From the NCBI RefSeq assembly GCF_028206795.1, contig NZ_JAQLFJ010000014.1, positions 1-44,943 of the forward strand: a stretch of DNA of 44,943 nt, in the 5' to 3' direction. Made by a program: the position numbers and the translations under genes. Source of the DNA: Collinsella aerofaciens. GTDB lineage: Bacteria; Actinomycetota; Coriobacteriia; Coriobacteriales; Coriobacteriaceae. How positions within the stretch are numbered: the first letter of the stretch is position 1; the number at the start of each line of letters is the position of its first letter. Positions 37,107-44,739 of this stretch are shown here, one piece after another. The notes beneath the pieces are model-generated. The model saw nothing but the letters and a program-made list of their open reading frames with translations, was not told the origin of the DNA and searched no databases.

Positions 37107-37370
37107 ATGATTTCGTTTGATTACAAGCCTCAGGGCGTGTGTGCTCGCAATATTCACCTTGATCTTTCCGATGACGGCAACAAGGTGATGGGCGTTGAGT
37201 TTACCGGCGGCTGCGACGGCAATCTCAAGGCTATCTCCAAGCTGGTCGAGGGCGCTCCTGCCGATCGCGTAATCGAGGTTCTCGCCGGTAATACCTGCGG
37301 TATGAAAAAGACCTCCTGCGCCGACCAGCTTACACGCGCTATCGAGGCCGCTCGCACCGAGATCGCCTAA
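37107..37370 (+). CDS. TSCPD-domain protein (TIGR03905-like)
   Basis: An 87-residue protein with the TSCPD pattern: the N-terminal FDYKPQGVCARNI, GVEFTGGCDGNLKAISKLVEG and a C-terminal GNTCGMKKTSCADQL. The related domain occurs at the C-terminus of some ribonucleotide reductases; the stand-alone protein's role is unknown. The four cysteines suggest metal or redox chemistry (inference). GAGAGGGG precedes the ATG. Its stop overlaps the next start (TAATG). Confidence 0.88.
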   Translation: MISFDYKPQGVCARNIHLDLSDDGNKVMGVEFTGGCDGNLKAISKLVEGAPADRVIEVLAGNTCGMKKTSCADQLTRAIEAARTEIA

Positions 37371-38581
37371 TGGGTATCGCCGATCACATCAAGAACGGAA
37401 TATCGCGTCGCGGCTTTGTACTCGGTGGGGCTGCCGCGGGCGCTGCCACGGTGCTTGCCGGATGCTCGAAAAAAACGGGCACCAGCGATGATGCCGCCGG
37501 CGAGCCGCAGGTTATCAAGGATGATTCCAAAATCATCTCGATTACGGATGAGTACGAGGCAGTCGACATCGATCTTGAGCCGGCGGCGTCATGGACGCTG
37601 CCTCTGGGTACGCTGCTGTACTACTGCGACGGCGATTACGCCGCGGCGATGATGGCGCCCGCATCGGCACTGCACGCCAACACACTCGGTGTGCTCAACC
37701 TGGGCGATGGCTCGCTTACCACATTAATCGAGGATCCTATCGAGGGCACGGGATATGCATTCTACGATGTCCGTGCCGGCGACAGCGTATTCGCGTGGGT
37801 TGAGATGAACTTTGCCAATTCATCGTGGAAGCTCTACGGTCAAAATCTGTCGGGCGCTTCGCTCTCTGGCGACGTGGTTGAGCTCGATCGAGGTGGCAAG
37901 GACTATGATCCGCCGCTGTTTACGGCGTTCGGGTCATCAGTCATCTGGTATAAAATGCCCTCGGCAGGTGGCAATAAAACGAGTAGCGATTCGTTTTGCT
38001 ATCGTCGCTCACTTGATGAATCCAAGGCCGAGACAATTTGGAAATCGACGGGCCGCTTTGCATCGGCCCCGCGCGCGAGCGACGGCATTTTGACCATCTC
38101 GCCGCGTGTCCGCAACGACGAGGGCGTCTACTACGGCATAACGGCAATCGATCTGACCGACGGCAACAACACCAAGCGTGCCCAGTTGGTCCTTCCTTCG
38201 TCAGTTTTGCCTTTCGAGGCCGTATATATGGGCGATACCTTCGTGTTTTCTATCGAGGCGGCCTATAGTGGCGTGGGCAGCCTGGGCAATATGGGCACGT
38301 ATATCGGTAATGAAGGAGGGCCGTACCTCTTCCTGTCACGCGAGCCGCTCGCATGTGCGGCTGGCAAGAAGAATAAATACCTTGTTAAGGTACAGGCGTC
38401 GCATTTCCTGATCGACACCTCTGCCAAGACCTATGGCTCGCTGCTGTCGCCCGACCGCGCTTTGGAGTATGGCGATTATCCAGCTACGGCGGGAAAATCG
38501 GACTCATTCCTTACGTACGCCACGGTGCGCAACAGCCAGGGTATACCAGAGACGGTCACTGCACGCCTATTCTCTCTTTAA
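37370..38581 (+). CDS. Tat-exported lipoprotein, function unknown
   Basis: A 403-residue protein. A twin-arginine motif (SRRGFVLGG) and a lipobox (VLAGC, Cys about 28) mark a Tat-exported lipoprotein. The mature part has repeated strand-like segments with SFLTYATVRN and FVFSIEAAY, compatible with a beta-propeller but not identified. The ATG shares one base with the TSCPD stop. It is placed with that gene by coupling; no functional link is known. Confidence 0.8.
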   Translation: MGIADHIKNGISRRGFVLGGAAAGAATVLAGCSKKTGTSDDAAGEPQVIKDDSKIISITDEYEAVDIDLEPAASWTLPLGTLLYYCDGDYAAAMMAPASALHANTLGVLNLGDGSLTTLIEDPIEGTGYAFYDVRAGDSVFAWVEMNFANSSWKLYGQNLSGASLSGDVVELDRGGKDYDPPLFTAFGSSVIWYKMPSAGGNKTSSDSFCYRRSLDESKAETIWKSTGRFASAPRASDGILTISPRVRNDEGVYYGITAIDLTDGNNTKRAQLVLPSSVLPFEAVYMGDTFVFSIEAAYSGVGSLGNMGTYIGNEGGPYLFLSREPLACAAGKKNKYLVKVQASHFLIDTSAKTYGSLLSPDRALEYGDYPATAGKSDSFLTYATVRNSQGIPETVTARLFSL

Positions 38582-38640
38582 GCTTAGAGGGGTTAAAAAG
38601 GCGCCAACAGGGGAATAAACGCGTTGTAATTGTGAGTACC

Positions 38641-38679
38641 GCCCGCCGAGCTGCCGCGTCATAGCGGCATCTGGCGGGC
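38641..38679. other. Strong hairpin between lipoprotein and response regulator genes
   Basis: GCCCGCC and GGCGGGC enclose TGCCGC and GCGGCA. No T-run follows; it may be an attenuator, a weak terminator or a protein site. The rest of 38582-38734 shows nothing else recognisable. Confidence 0.4.
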
Positions 38680-38734
38680 TCAGGTGCGTTAAAATGGGCT
38701 TGTTCTTAGCTAATTGAGACAGGGGGGCCGTGTT

Positions 38735-39457
38735 ATGGCTTCAGATGCAAAAAAGATTCTGCTGGTCGAGGATGAGAAGGCAATCCGTGACGCCGTCGCT
38801 GCCTATCTCGAGCGCGAAGGCTACTGGGTTGTGGGCGTCGGCGACGGCCAGTCCGCGATCGAGGAGTTCGAGAAGCATCAGTTCGACCTGGTCGTGCTCG
38901 ACCTTATGCTCCCCAAGATCCCCGGCGAGCGCGTTTGCCGCACCATTCGCGATACCTCGGATGTCCCCATCATCATGCTGACGGCTAAGGGCGAGATCGA
39001 GGACCGTATTATCGGTCTTGAGCTCGGCGCCGACGACTATCTGATTAAGCCGTTCTCGCCGCGCGAGCTCGTCGCCCGCGTTCGCGCTCTGTTCCGCCGT
39101 GCCCATCAGGCCGACGAGCCCGCCGTCGAGGTACTCGACTTCGGCGATCTGGTCATCGATATCTCGGGCCACAAGATCTTGGTCGAGGGCAAGGAAGTCG
39201 ATCTGACGGCTTCCGAGTTCAAGCTGCTCACCACACTTGCCCGTCATCCCGGCCGTGTGTATAACCGCATGGAGCTGGTCGAGAAAGTGCTCGGGTATGA
39301 CTTTGAGGGCTATGAGCGCACCATCGATAGCCACGTGAAGAATCTTCGCGCCAAGCTGGGCGATGATCCCAAGAAGCCCAAGTGGCTCTACACCGTCCAT
39401 GGTGTCGGCTATCGCTTCGAGGCTCCGGCCAAGACCGATAAGTCGGACGAGAAATAG
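38735..39457 (+). CDS. OmpR/PhoB-family response regulator
   Basis: A 240-residue regulator. The receiver domain shows acidic pair VEDE, phosphoacceptor Asp56 in VVLDLMLP and switch Lys in YLIKPFSP. The C-terminal winged helix has LTASEFKLLTTLARHPGRV and the recognition helix around GYERTIDSHVKNLRAKLG. The ATG at 38735 follows AGGGGGG; upstream TTG or GTG starts are less likely. It precedes the sensor kinase by 11 bases. No paralogue name is assigned. Confidence 0.94.
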   Translation: MASDAKKILLVEDEKAIRDAVAAYLEREGYWVVGVGDGQSAIEEFEKHQFDLVVLDLMLPKIPGERVCRTIRDTSDVPIIMLTAKGEIEDRIIGLELGADDYLIKPFSPRELVARVRALFRRAHQADEPAVEVLDFGDLVIDISGHKILVEGKEVDLTASEFKLLTTLARHPGRVYNRMELVEKVLGYDFEGYERTIDSHVKNLRAKLGDDPKKPKWLYTVHGVGYRFEAPAKTDKSDEK

Positions 39458-39468
39458 GGAAATCACAT

Positions 39469-41034
39469 ATGACACCTGCGCGCTTTGAAATCGGACAAAA
39501 GCACAAGCAGGAGAGCGAGGCGGGTTCCAAGGCTAGTTGGAACACGCCTCGTTCCGATTCACGGCCAACGATGAGCTATCCCTCGCGCATGGCACTTGCT
39601 TTTGCTCTGACATCGCTCATGACGGTATTGGTGCTGGTGGGCGTTGTCTCTGTTGTGTGGGGCACGGTCTTTTCGGATTACACACGCTCCAATATCGTCG
39701 AAATCGCAAATTCCGCTGCCGAGAAGTTGGCGACCTCATATGAGGAAAACGGCTCTTGGACCGCGGGAGAACTGCGCACGGTCGCAACGTCGAGTTTGGT
39801 TTCCGACGATCTGGGCATGCAGGTCGTCAATAAAAAGGGTGTGATCGTTTATGACGATTCCTGGCCCTCGGCAAGCGCCACCGCCGATGTACGCGAAAAC
39901 CAGGCTACGACCGACGACACGAGCGGCAAGAGGGCGTCGCATAGCCCGGTCTCGTCTGCTCCAACCGACTCCGATAGCGTTGCTAACGTCGAGATCGTAA
40001 CGTCTTCCGGCGAGCACGTCGGACAGGTAAAGCTGTGGGCTATCGGCTCCGACGCTCTGCTCACCAAGGCGGACTCTGCGTTTAGGGAGAAGACCTTTAA
40101 CGCCATGGCCCTTGCCGCGGTTGTTGCGGTCTGCATCTCGGTTGTTATCGGATCGTTCGTGTCGCGCATGCTCACCAAGCCGATTCATCGTATTACCAGT
40201 ACCGCCAAGCAGATTCGCGACGGCGATTTGTCCGCTCGTACGGGCTTGCGCGGCGATGACGAAATCGATCAGCTGGGAGAGACCTTCGACGAGATGGCCA
40301 CCTCACTCGAGAAAGATATGAAGCACGAGAAGCGCCTGACCTCTGATGTTGCCCACGAGCTGCGCACGCCGCTCATGGCCATGCTTGCAACGGTCGAGGC
40401 CATGCAGGACGGTGTGTATCCCACCGACGACGAACACCTGGAGACGGTCGCTTCCGAGACGCGTCGCCTGGCTCGTCTGGTGCAGCAGATGCTCGACCTA
40501 TCGCGTATGGAAAACAGCACGGCTCCGCTCAATCTCGAACCGGTGGACATGGTTCCGTTCGTGCGTTCCATCGTCAATGCCCAGGAGCGCCTGTTTGTCG
40601 ACCGCGATCTGCGCCTGCGTTTTGCAGATGAGACGCAGGGCCACGATGACGTTGTCGAGGCAGATCCCGACATGATCACGCAATGCGTCATCAACCTTTT
40701 GAGTAACGCCATGCGCTATACCCCCGAGGGGGGTTGGGTCGTGGTGTCGGTACTCAGCGACCGCAAGCACGTCGATATCGCGGTTTCGGATACGGGCATC
40801 GGTATCGCCAAGGATGATTTGTCGCGCATCTTCGGTCGTTTTTGGCGCGCCGACGCCAGTCGCGCCCGCGAGGCGGGTGGCCTGGGCGTGGGCCTCGCCG
40901 TGACCAAGCAGATTGTCGAGCGTCATCACGGCTACATATCCGTGGAGTCGGAGCTTGGAAAGGGTACGACTTTTACGATTCATCTGCCTCGCGAGCACAC
41001 GGCGGACGCGGCATCTACTACAATGGAGCACTAG
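39469..41034 (+). CDS. Two-component sensor histidine kinase
   Basis: A 521-residue membrane kinase. Residues about 41-65 and 211-232 are membrane segments bounding an extracellular sensor of about 145 residues. HAMP follows at about 233-283. The H-box VAHELRTPL has His296. The ATPase part shows the N-box INLLSNAMRY, G1 SDTGIGI, F-box FGRFWR and G2 GLGVGLAV. A 40-residue charged N-terminal tail precedes the first span. It pairs with the adjacent regulator. Signal unknown. Confidence 0.94.
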   Translation: MTPARFEIGQKHKQESEAGSKASWNTPRSDSRPTMSYPSRMALAFALTSLMTVLVLVGVVSVVWGTVFSDYTRSNIVEIANSAAEKLATSYEENGSWTAGELRTVATSSLVSDDLGMQVVNKKGVIVYDDSWPSASATADVRENQATTDDTSGKRASHSPVSSAPTDSDSVANVEIVTSSGEHVGQVKLWAIGSDALLTKADSAFREKTFNAMALAAVVAVCISVVIGSFVSRMLTKPIHRITSTAKQIRDGDLSARTGLRGDDEIDQLGETFDEMATSLEKDMKHEKRLTSDVAHELRTPLMAMLATVEAMQDGVYPTDDEHLETVASETRRLARLVQQMLDLSRMENSTAPLNLEPVDMVPFVRSIVNAQERLFVDRDLRLRFADETQGHDDVVEADPDMITQCVINLLSNAMRYTPEGGWVVVSVLSDRKHVDIAVSDTGIGIAKDDLSRIFGRFWRADASRAREAGGLGVGLAVTKQIVERHHGYISVESELGKGTTFTIHLPREHTADAASTTMEH

Positions 41035-41143
41035 CTTTTCGCTATTCGGTGAAGGAGGGGTTTCGTCCCTGCCGCTCCGAGTTTGCGAAAACGTGCGGGA
41101 AAGAACCCGCATTACTGTCGTATTTTGGTAAGGAGTGACTCAC

Positions 41144-42031
41144 GTGACAACGATGGAGCGTCGTCCGGATTCCCGTGGCAAGGTTCGTGATATCTATGAT
41201 GCCGGTGAAAACCTGCTGATGGTCGCCACCGACCGCATTTCTGCGTTCGACTTCATTCTTCCCGACGAGATTCCGTTTAAGGGAGAGGTGCTCAACCGCA
41301 TCTCGGCATTCTGGTTCGATAAGTTTGCCGACATCGTCCCCAACCATCTCGTTTCCATCGACCCGGCGGATTTCCCCGAGGAGTTTGCCGAGTATCGTGA
41401 CTACCTCGCAGGCCGCGCCATGCTGGTCAAGAAGGCCCAGACGATTCCTATCGAGTGCATCGTCCGCGGCTATCTGACCGGTTCGGGCAAGAAGACCTAT
41501 GACGAGAACGGCACCGTCTGCGGCATCCAGCTGCCTGAGGGCCTAACCGAGGCCTCCAAGCTCCCCGAGCCGCTGTTCACCCCGTCCACGAAGGCCGAGA
41601 TCGGTGATCACGACGAGAATATCTCGTTTGAGCGTTGCTGCGAGATCGTTGGCGAGGACATCGCCACGCAGATCCGCGATCTGTCTCTTAAGATCTACAA
41701 GGCTGCCGCCGAGTATGCAGCGACCCGTGGCATCATCATTGCCGACACTAAGTTTGAGTTTGGTGTCATCGATGGCAAGGTCACGCTGATCGACGAGTGC
41801 CTCACGCCCGACTCCAGCCGTTTCTGGCCTGCCGCCAGCTACGAGGAGGGCAAGATTCAGCCCAGCTACGACAAGCAATTCGTCCGCAATTGGCTCAAAG
41901 CCAACTGGGATATGACGGGGGAGACCCCGCACCTGCCCGCCGAGGTCATCGATGGCACGTCCGAGCGCTATCGCGAAGCCTTCCAGATCATCACGGGCTC
42001 CCAGTTCACAAGCATGAAGGAGAACGCATAA
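41144..42031 (+). CDS. purC: Phosphoribosylaminoimidazole-succinocarboxamide synthase (SAICAR synthetase)
   Basis: A 295-residue PurC that joins CAIR and aspartate with ATP. Family blocks: GKVRDIYDAG, ATDRISAFD, PIECIVRGYLTGSG and DECLTPDSSRFWP. The GTG at 41144 follows AAGGAG with 8-base spacing; the GTG at 41135 would overlap that Shine-Dalgarno and is rejected. It precedes a membrane protein gene with no gap. A short hairpin (TGCGGG...CCCGCA, about 41094-41109) lies in the leader and could affect expression. Confidence 0.94.
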   Translation: MTTMERRPDSRGKVRDIYDAGENLLMVATDRISAFDFILPDEIPFKGEVLNRISAFWFDKFADIVPNHLVSIDPADFPEEFAEYRDYLAGRAMLVKKAQTIPIECIVRGYLTGSGKKTYDENGTVCGIQLPEGLTEASKLPEPLFTPSTKAEIGDHDENISFERCCEIVGEDIATQIRDLSLKIYKAAAEYAATRGIIIADTKFEFGVIDGKVTLIDECLTPDSSRFWPAASYEEGKIQPSYDKQFVRNWLKANWDMTGETPHLPAEVIDGTSERYREAFQIITGSQFTSMKENA

Positions 42032-42607
42032 GTGAGTACCCGTAGCGCCACGAACAAGCGCACGCAATCCCACGAAGTTACCGGGGTTGCGCGCAAGTCC
42101 GCCGCATCTGCTAAGCCCGCCCGCCAGGCAGCGAGCTCCGTTCGCGTCGTGCCGGCTTCGTCTAAAGCTCGCCGCAAAGAGCTTGAGAAGGGTGAAAACC
42201 TGGACGGCCTTTCCAAGGAGGAGAAGCGCGCCCGCAAGGCCAAGCAGCGTGCTCGCGAGGATCGTATCTACACGGTGTCGAATATTCTCCTCAAGCAGGA
42301 TGAGGACTACACCAAGCGCCGTCGTATCTGGTGGGCCGTGCTCGCCATCGGCATGGTGCTCGTCGTGGCAATTTGGGCTTCGCTCTACTTCGCTCCCGGC
42401 GGCACGGTGTCCAGTCCCGTCCAGATGGTCGGCATCGTTTTGTCCTATGTCATCATTCTGGGTGACTTTATCTACGACTTCGTTCGCATTCGTCCCTTGC
42501 GCAACATGTACCGCACGCAGGCCGAGGGCATGTCCGAGAACAAGCTCAACGCTCTTATTGAGCGCGCGGCTGCCGAGGAGGACAAAAAGGACTCCAAGAA
42601 GAAGTAG
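42032..42607 (+). CDS. Hypothetical membrane protein with basic N-terminal tail, 191 aa
   Basis: The GTG at 42032 directly follows the purC stop, so it is coupled to it. Residues 1-105 are very basic and Ala/Ser/Lys-rich (KARRKELEKGENLDGLSKEE), likely a disordered cytoplasmic tail. Two membrane segments follow, about 106-128 (AVLAIGMVLVVAIWASLYFA) and 135-155 (QMVGIVLSYVIILGDFIYDF). The C-terminus is a charged helix ending DKKDSKKK. No family recognised. Confidence 0.8.
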   Translation: MSTRSATNKRTQSHEVTGVARKSAASAKPARQAASSVRVVPASSKARRKELEKGENLDGLSKEEKRARKAKQRAREDRIYTVSNILLKQDEDYTKRRRIWWAVLAIGMVLVVAIWASLYFAPGGTVSSPVQMVGIVLSYVIILGDFIYDFVRIRPLRNMYRTQAEGMSENKLNALIERAAAEEDKKDSKKK

Positions 42608-42637
42608 CGTTTGTATCCATACTTATCGCTAAGATAT

Positions 42638-42668
42638 AAGGCGCGTCGTTTTCGCGGCGCGCCTTTTT
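42638..42668 (+). terminator. Terminator after the purC operon
   Basis: AAGGCGCG and CGCGCCTT stem, then TTTTT. Confidence 0.88.
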
Positions 42669-42696
42669 ACTGTTCTATAGATAGATGGAGTGGCAC

Positions 42697-43977
42697 ATGA
42701 TTCGAGCTGCCCTGACGGTCGAAGAGGCTCTGGAGGGCATGAAGGCCCTGGAGCCCAAGATTAAAAACTACGCGCGCCTGGTCGTCCGCAAGGGCGTGAA
42801 CGTCAAACCCGGCCAGGAGGTCGTCGTTCAGTCTCCGGTCGAGTGCGCGCCCTTTGCCCGCGTGGTGGTTGCGGAGGCCTATGCCGCCGGCGCTGGCCAC
42901 GTGACGGTCATTTGGGCCGATGATGCCGTGACGAGGCTCACGTACGAGCATGTCGAGAAAAGCTATTTTGAGCAGACACCCGAGTGGAAGCGCATGCAGC
43001 TGGATTCCTTGGCTCAGGATGGTGCCTGCTTTGTCTTTATCGAGGGTGCGGATCCCGCGGCCCTCAAGGGCATCGATCCAGCCAAGCCGGCCGCGGCATC
43101 AAAGGCGAGGAATACGCAGTGCAAAGTTTTCCGCCGTGGACTGGATTACAACATCAATCCGTGGTGCATCGCCGGCGCTCCGGTCGTGGCTTGGGCGCAC
43201 GAGGTGTTCCCGGGAGACGCCGATGAGGTTGCAATCTATAAGCTGTGGAATGCGATTCTGCACACCGCGCGCGCCGATGGCCAGGACCCAGAGAGCGACT
43301 GGGAACTCCATGACGCCGCATTCGAAAAGAACCTGCGTTTCCTGAACGACAATCGTTTCGACTGCCTGCATTACACCGCGGCAAATGGAACCGATCTGAC
43401 GATTGGCATGACGAAAGGTCACGAGTGGGCCGGCGGCAAGGGCAAGACGCCCGATGGGCACCCCTTCTTCCCCAACATTCCCACCGAGGAAGTCTTCACT
43501 TCGCCCGATCGCATGCGCGCCGACGGTATCGTGTACTCGGCCATGCCGCTCATCCACCACGGCAATAAAGTCGACGATTTTTGGATTAAGTTCGAGGGCG
43601 GCCGCGTGGTGGACTACGACGCCCGCGTGGGCAAGGCAACGCTCGCAAGTATCATCGATACTGACGAGGGCGCTGCTCACCTGGGAGAGGTCGCGCTCAT
43701 TTCCAAGAACACGCCGATCCGCGAAAGTGGTGTTCTGTTCTACGATACGCTCTATGACGAGAACGCTAGCTGCCATCTCGCGCTAGGTGTCGGTTTCCCC
43801 GAATGCATCGAGGGTGGGTATGACATGTCCAAGGAGGAGCTCCTGGAGCATGGCGTTAACGTCTCGAGCACGCACGTCGATTTTATGATCGGCACGGACG
43901 ACATCGATATTGCGGGCATTACGCCTGATGGACGTGAAGTTGTGATTTTCCAGAACGGCCAATGGAGTTGGGAATAG
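42697..43977 (+). CDS. Aminopeptidase of peptidase family M29 (AmpS-like)
   Basis: A 426-residue aminopeptidase. Putative metal ligands by family pattern: Glu in NIPTEEVFTSP, Glu in AAHLGEVALI, His in ENASCHLALG, and His and Asp in STHVDFMIG. The N-terminal domain runs to about residue 230 (YARLVVRKGVNVKPGQEVVV). M29 enzymes are cytoplasmic metallo-aminopeptidases with broad specificity. The ATG at 42697 follows GATGGAG and is preferred over the ATG at 42685. The tRNA-Lys promoter begins within its last codons. Confidence 0.93.
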   Translation: MIRAALTVEEALEGMKALEPKIKNYARLVVRKGVNVKPGQEVVVQSPVECAPFARVVVAEAYAAGAGHVTVIWADDAVTRLTYEHVEKSYFEQTPEWKRMQLDSLAQDGACFVFIEGADPAALKGIDPAKPAAASKARNTQCKVFRRGLDYNINPWCIAGAPVVAWAHEVFPGDADEVAIYKLWNAILHTARADGQDPESDWELHDAAFEKNLRFLNDNRFDCLHYTAANGTDLTIGMTKGHEWAGGKGKTPDGHPFFPNIPTEEVFTSPDRMRADGIVYSAMPLIHHGNKVDDFWIKFEGGRVVDYDARVGKATLASIIDTDEGAAHLGEVALISKNTPIRESGVLFYDTLYDENASCHLALGVGFPECIEGGYDMSKEELLEHGVNVSSTHVDFMIGTDDIDIAGITPDGREVVIFQNGQWSWE

Positions 43978-43996
43978 TCCCAGACCGTGGTACAAT
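43968..43996 (+). promoter_or_regulatory. tRNA-Lys promoter
   Basis: TTGGGA (43968-43973) and TACAAT (43991-43996) with a 17-base spacer. The -35 lies inside the aminopeptidase gene. The tRNA starts 10 bases after the -10. Confidence 0.7.
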
Positions 43997-44005
43997 GCCA
44001 CCCGC

Positions 44006-44078
44006 GGGCCGTTAGCTCAGCTGGCAGAGCAGGGGACTTTTAATCCCAAGGTCCAGGGTTCGAACCCCTGACGGCCCA
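44006..44078 (+). tRNA. tRNA-Lys(TTT)
   Basis: A 73-base cloverleaf: acceptor GGGCCGT/ACGGCCC, anticodon stem GGGGA/TCCCA (one mismatch) with loop CTTTTAA (anticodon TTT), T-arm CAGGGTTCGAACCCCTG and discriminator A. No encoded CCA (CCC follows), unlike the Ile, Ala and Gly tRNAs here. Confidence 0.96.
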
Positions 44079-44093
44079 CCCAAAGATTGTTGA

Positions 44094-44123
44094 GACGGTC
44101 AACTTCGGTTGGCCGTCTTTTTT
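44094..44123 (+). terminator. tRNA-Lys terminator (repeat copy 1)
   Basis: GACGGTCAAC and GTTGGCCGTC with a TTCG loop and six T. It recurs at 44273-44302 and, with changed arms (GTTGATCG and loop TCCG), at 44452-44480. Confidence 0.92.
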
Positions 44124-44140
44124 GTCGCCCTTTCATGGGT

Positions 44141-44241
44141 TCGAACCCGTCGGGGCGCGGAGCTGAGTAAACGCGTGAGCGTTTGCCAGCGCAGCGCGCA
44201 AGGCGCGAAAGCGCCGCAGCGGCCGCCTGCGAAGCAGGCTG
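44141..44241 (+). repeat. Three-hairpin structured element, tRNA-Lys copy 1 (copy 2 at 44320-44420)
   Basis: Starts TCGAACCCGTCGGGGCGCGG, close to the tRNA-Gly-locus element's TCGAACCCGACAGGGTGCG. Hairpins: AAACGC-GTGA-GCGTTT (44169-44184), GGCGC-GAAA-GCGCC (44202-44215) and GCCTGC-GAA-GCAGGC (44225-44239). Linkers such as GCAAGG and CGCAGC are shared with the element at 35263-35398. It is followed at once by the tRNA-Lys tail. Confidence 0.8.
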
Positions 44242-44506
44242 AACCCCTGACGGCCCACCCAAAGATTGTTGAGACGGTCAACTTCGGTTGGCCGTCTTTT
44301 TTGTCGCCCTTTCATGGGTTCGAACCCGTCGGGGCGCGGAGCTGAGTAAACGCGTGAGCGTTTGCCAGCGCAGCGCGCAAGGCGCGAAAGCGCCGCAGCG
44401 GCCGCCTGCGAAGCAGGCTGAACCCCTGACGGCCCACCCAAAGATTGTTGAGACGGTCAACTCCGGTTGATCGCTTTTTTGTTGCCGGTGCATGGGTTCG
44501 AACCCG

Positions 44507-44700
44507 AACTTCTCTATATATAAGAACGCTTGGCGAACAAAACCTGCCTTTTACCGACGGGAAACAAATAGCTGATGCTTTTGGAGTAAAGTGGCGCTCC
44601 AGAGATGACCGATGCCTTAACACCTATAAACCAGCTGGTCATCGCCAATATCAGAAGCCAATGCTTCAGTTATAACCTCAGGGACGCGACTGAGGGACAT
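44507..44700. other. Unassigned stretch after the tRNA-Lys repeats
   Basis: More AT-rich than the surroundings. The plus frame ending at 44675 reads TDGKQIADAFGVKWRS and similar, which looks protein-like but has no start, Shine-Dalgarno or recognisable family. It could be a remnant of an integrated element next to the tRNA. Nothing firmer can be said. Confidence 0.25.
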
Positions 44701-44739
44701 ATTCGTTTGTGAACAAATTATGGAGTGCGCGATTCCCGC

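Larger units (their letters stand above)
44063..44506 (+). repeat. 179-bp tandem repeat: two perfect copies and a partial third, overlapping the tRNA-Lys 3' end
   Basis: Copy 1 is 44063-44241, copy 2 is 44242-44420 and both are identical. Copy 3 (44421-44506) diverges in the terminator arm and stops at the T-arm palindrome. Each unit is: tRNA-Lys 3' tail (AACCCCTGACGGCCCA), a hairpin terminator, the 12-bp T-arm palindrome GGGTTCGAACCC and, in copies 1 and 2, the three-hairpin element. Open frames through it are shadows. Confidence 0.9.

Noticed and set aside
44099..44493. Short open frames through the tandem repeat on both strands
   Set aside because: They repeat with the unit and translate hairpins and tRNA tails; no start signals.
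44063..44506. CRISPR array
   Set aside because: Repeats are 179 bases, adjoining with no spacers, and contain a tRNA tail and terminator. No cas genes are in the window.
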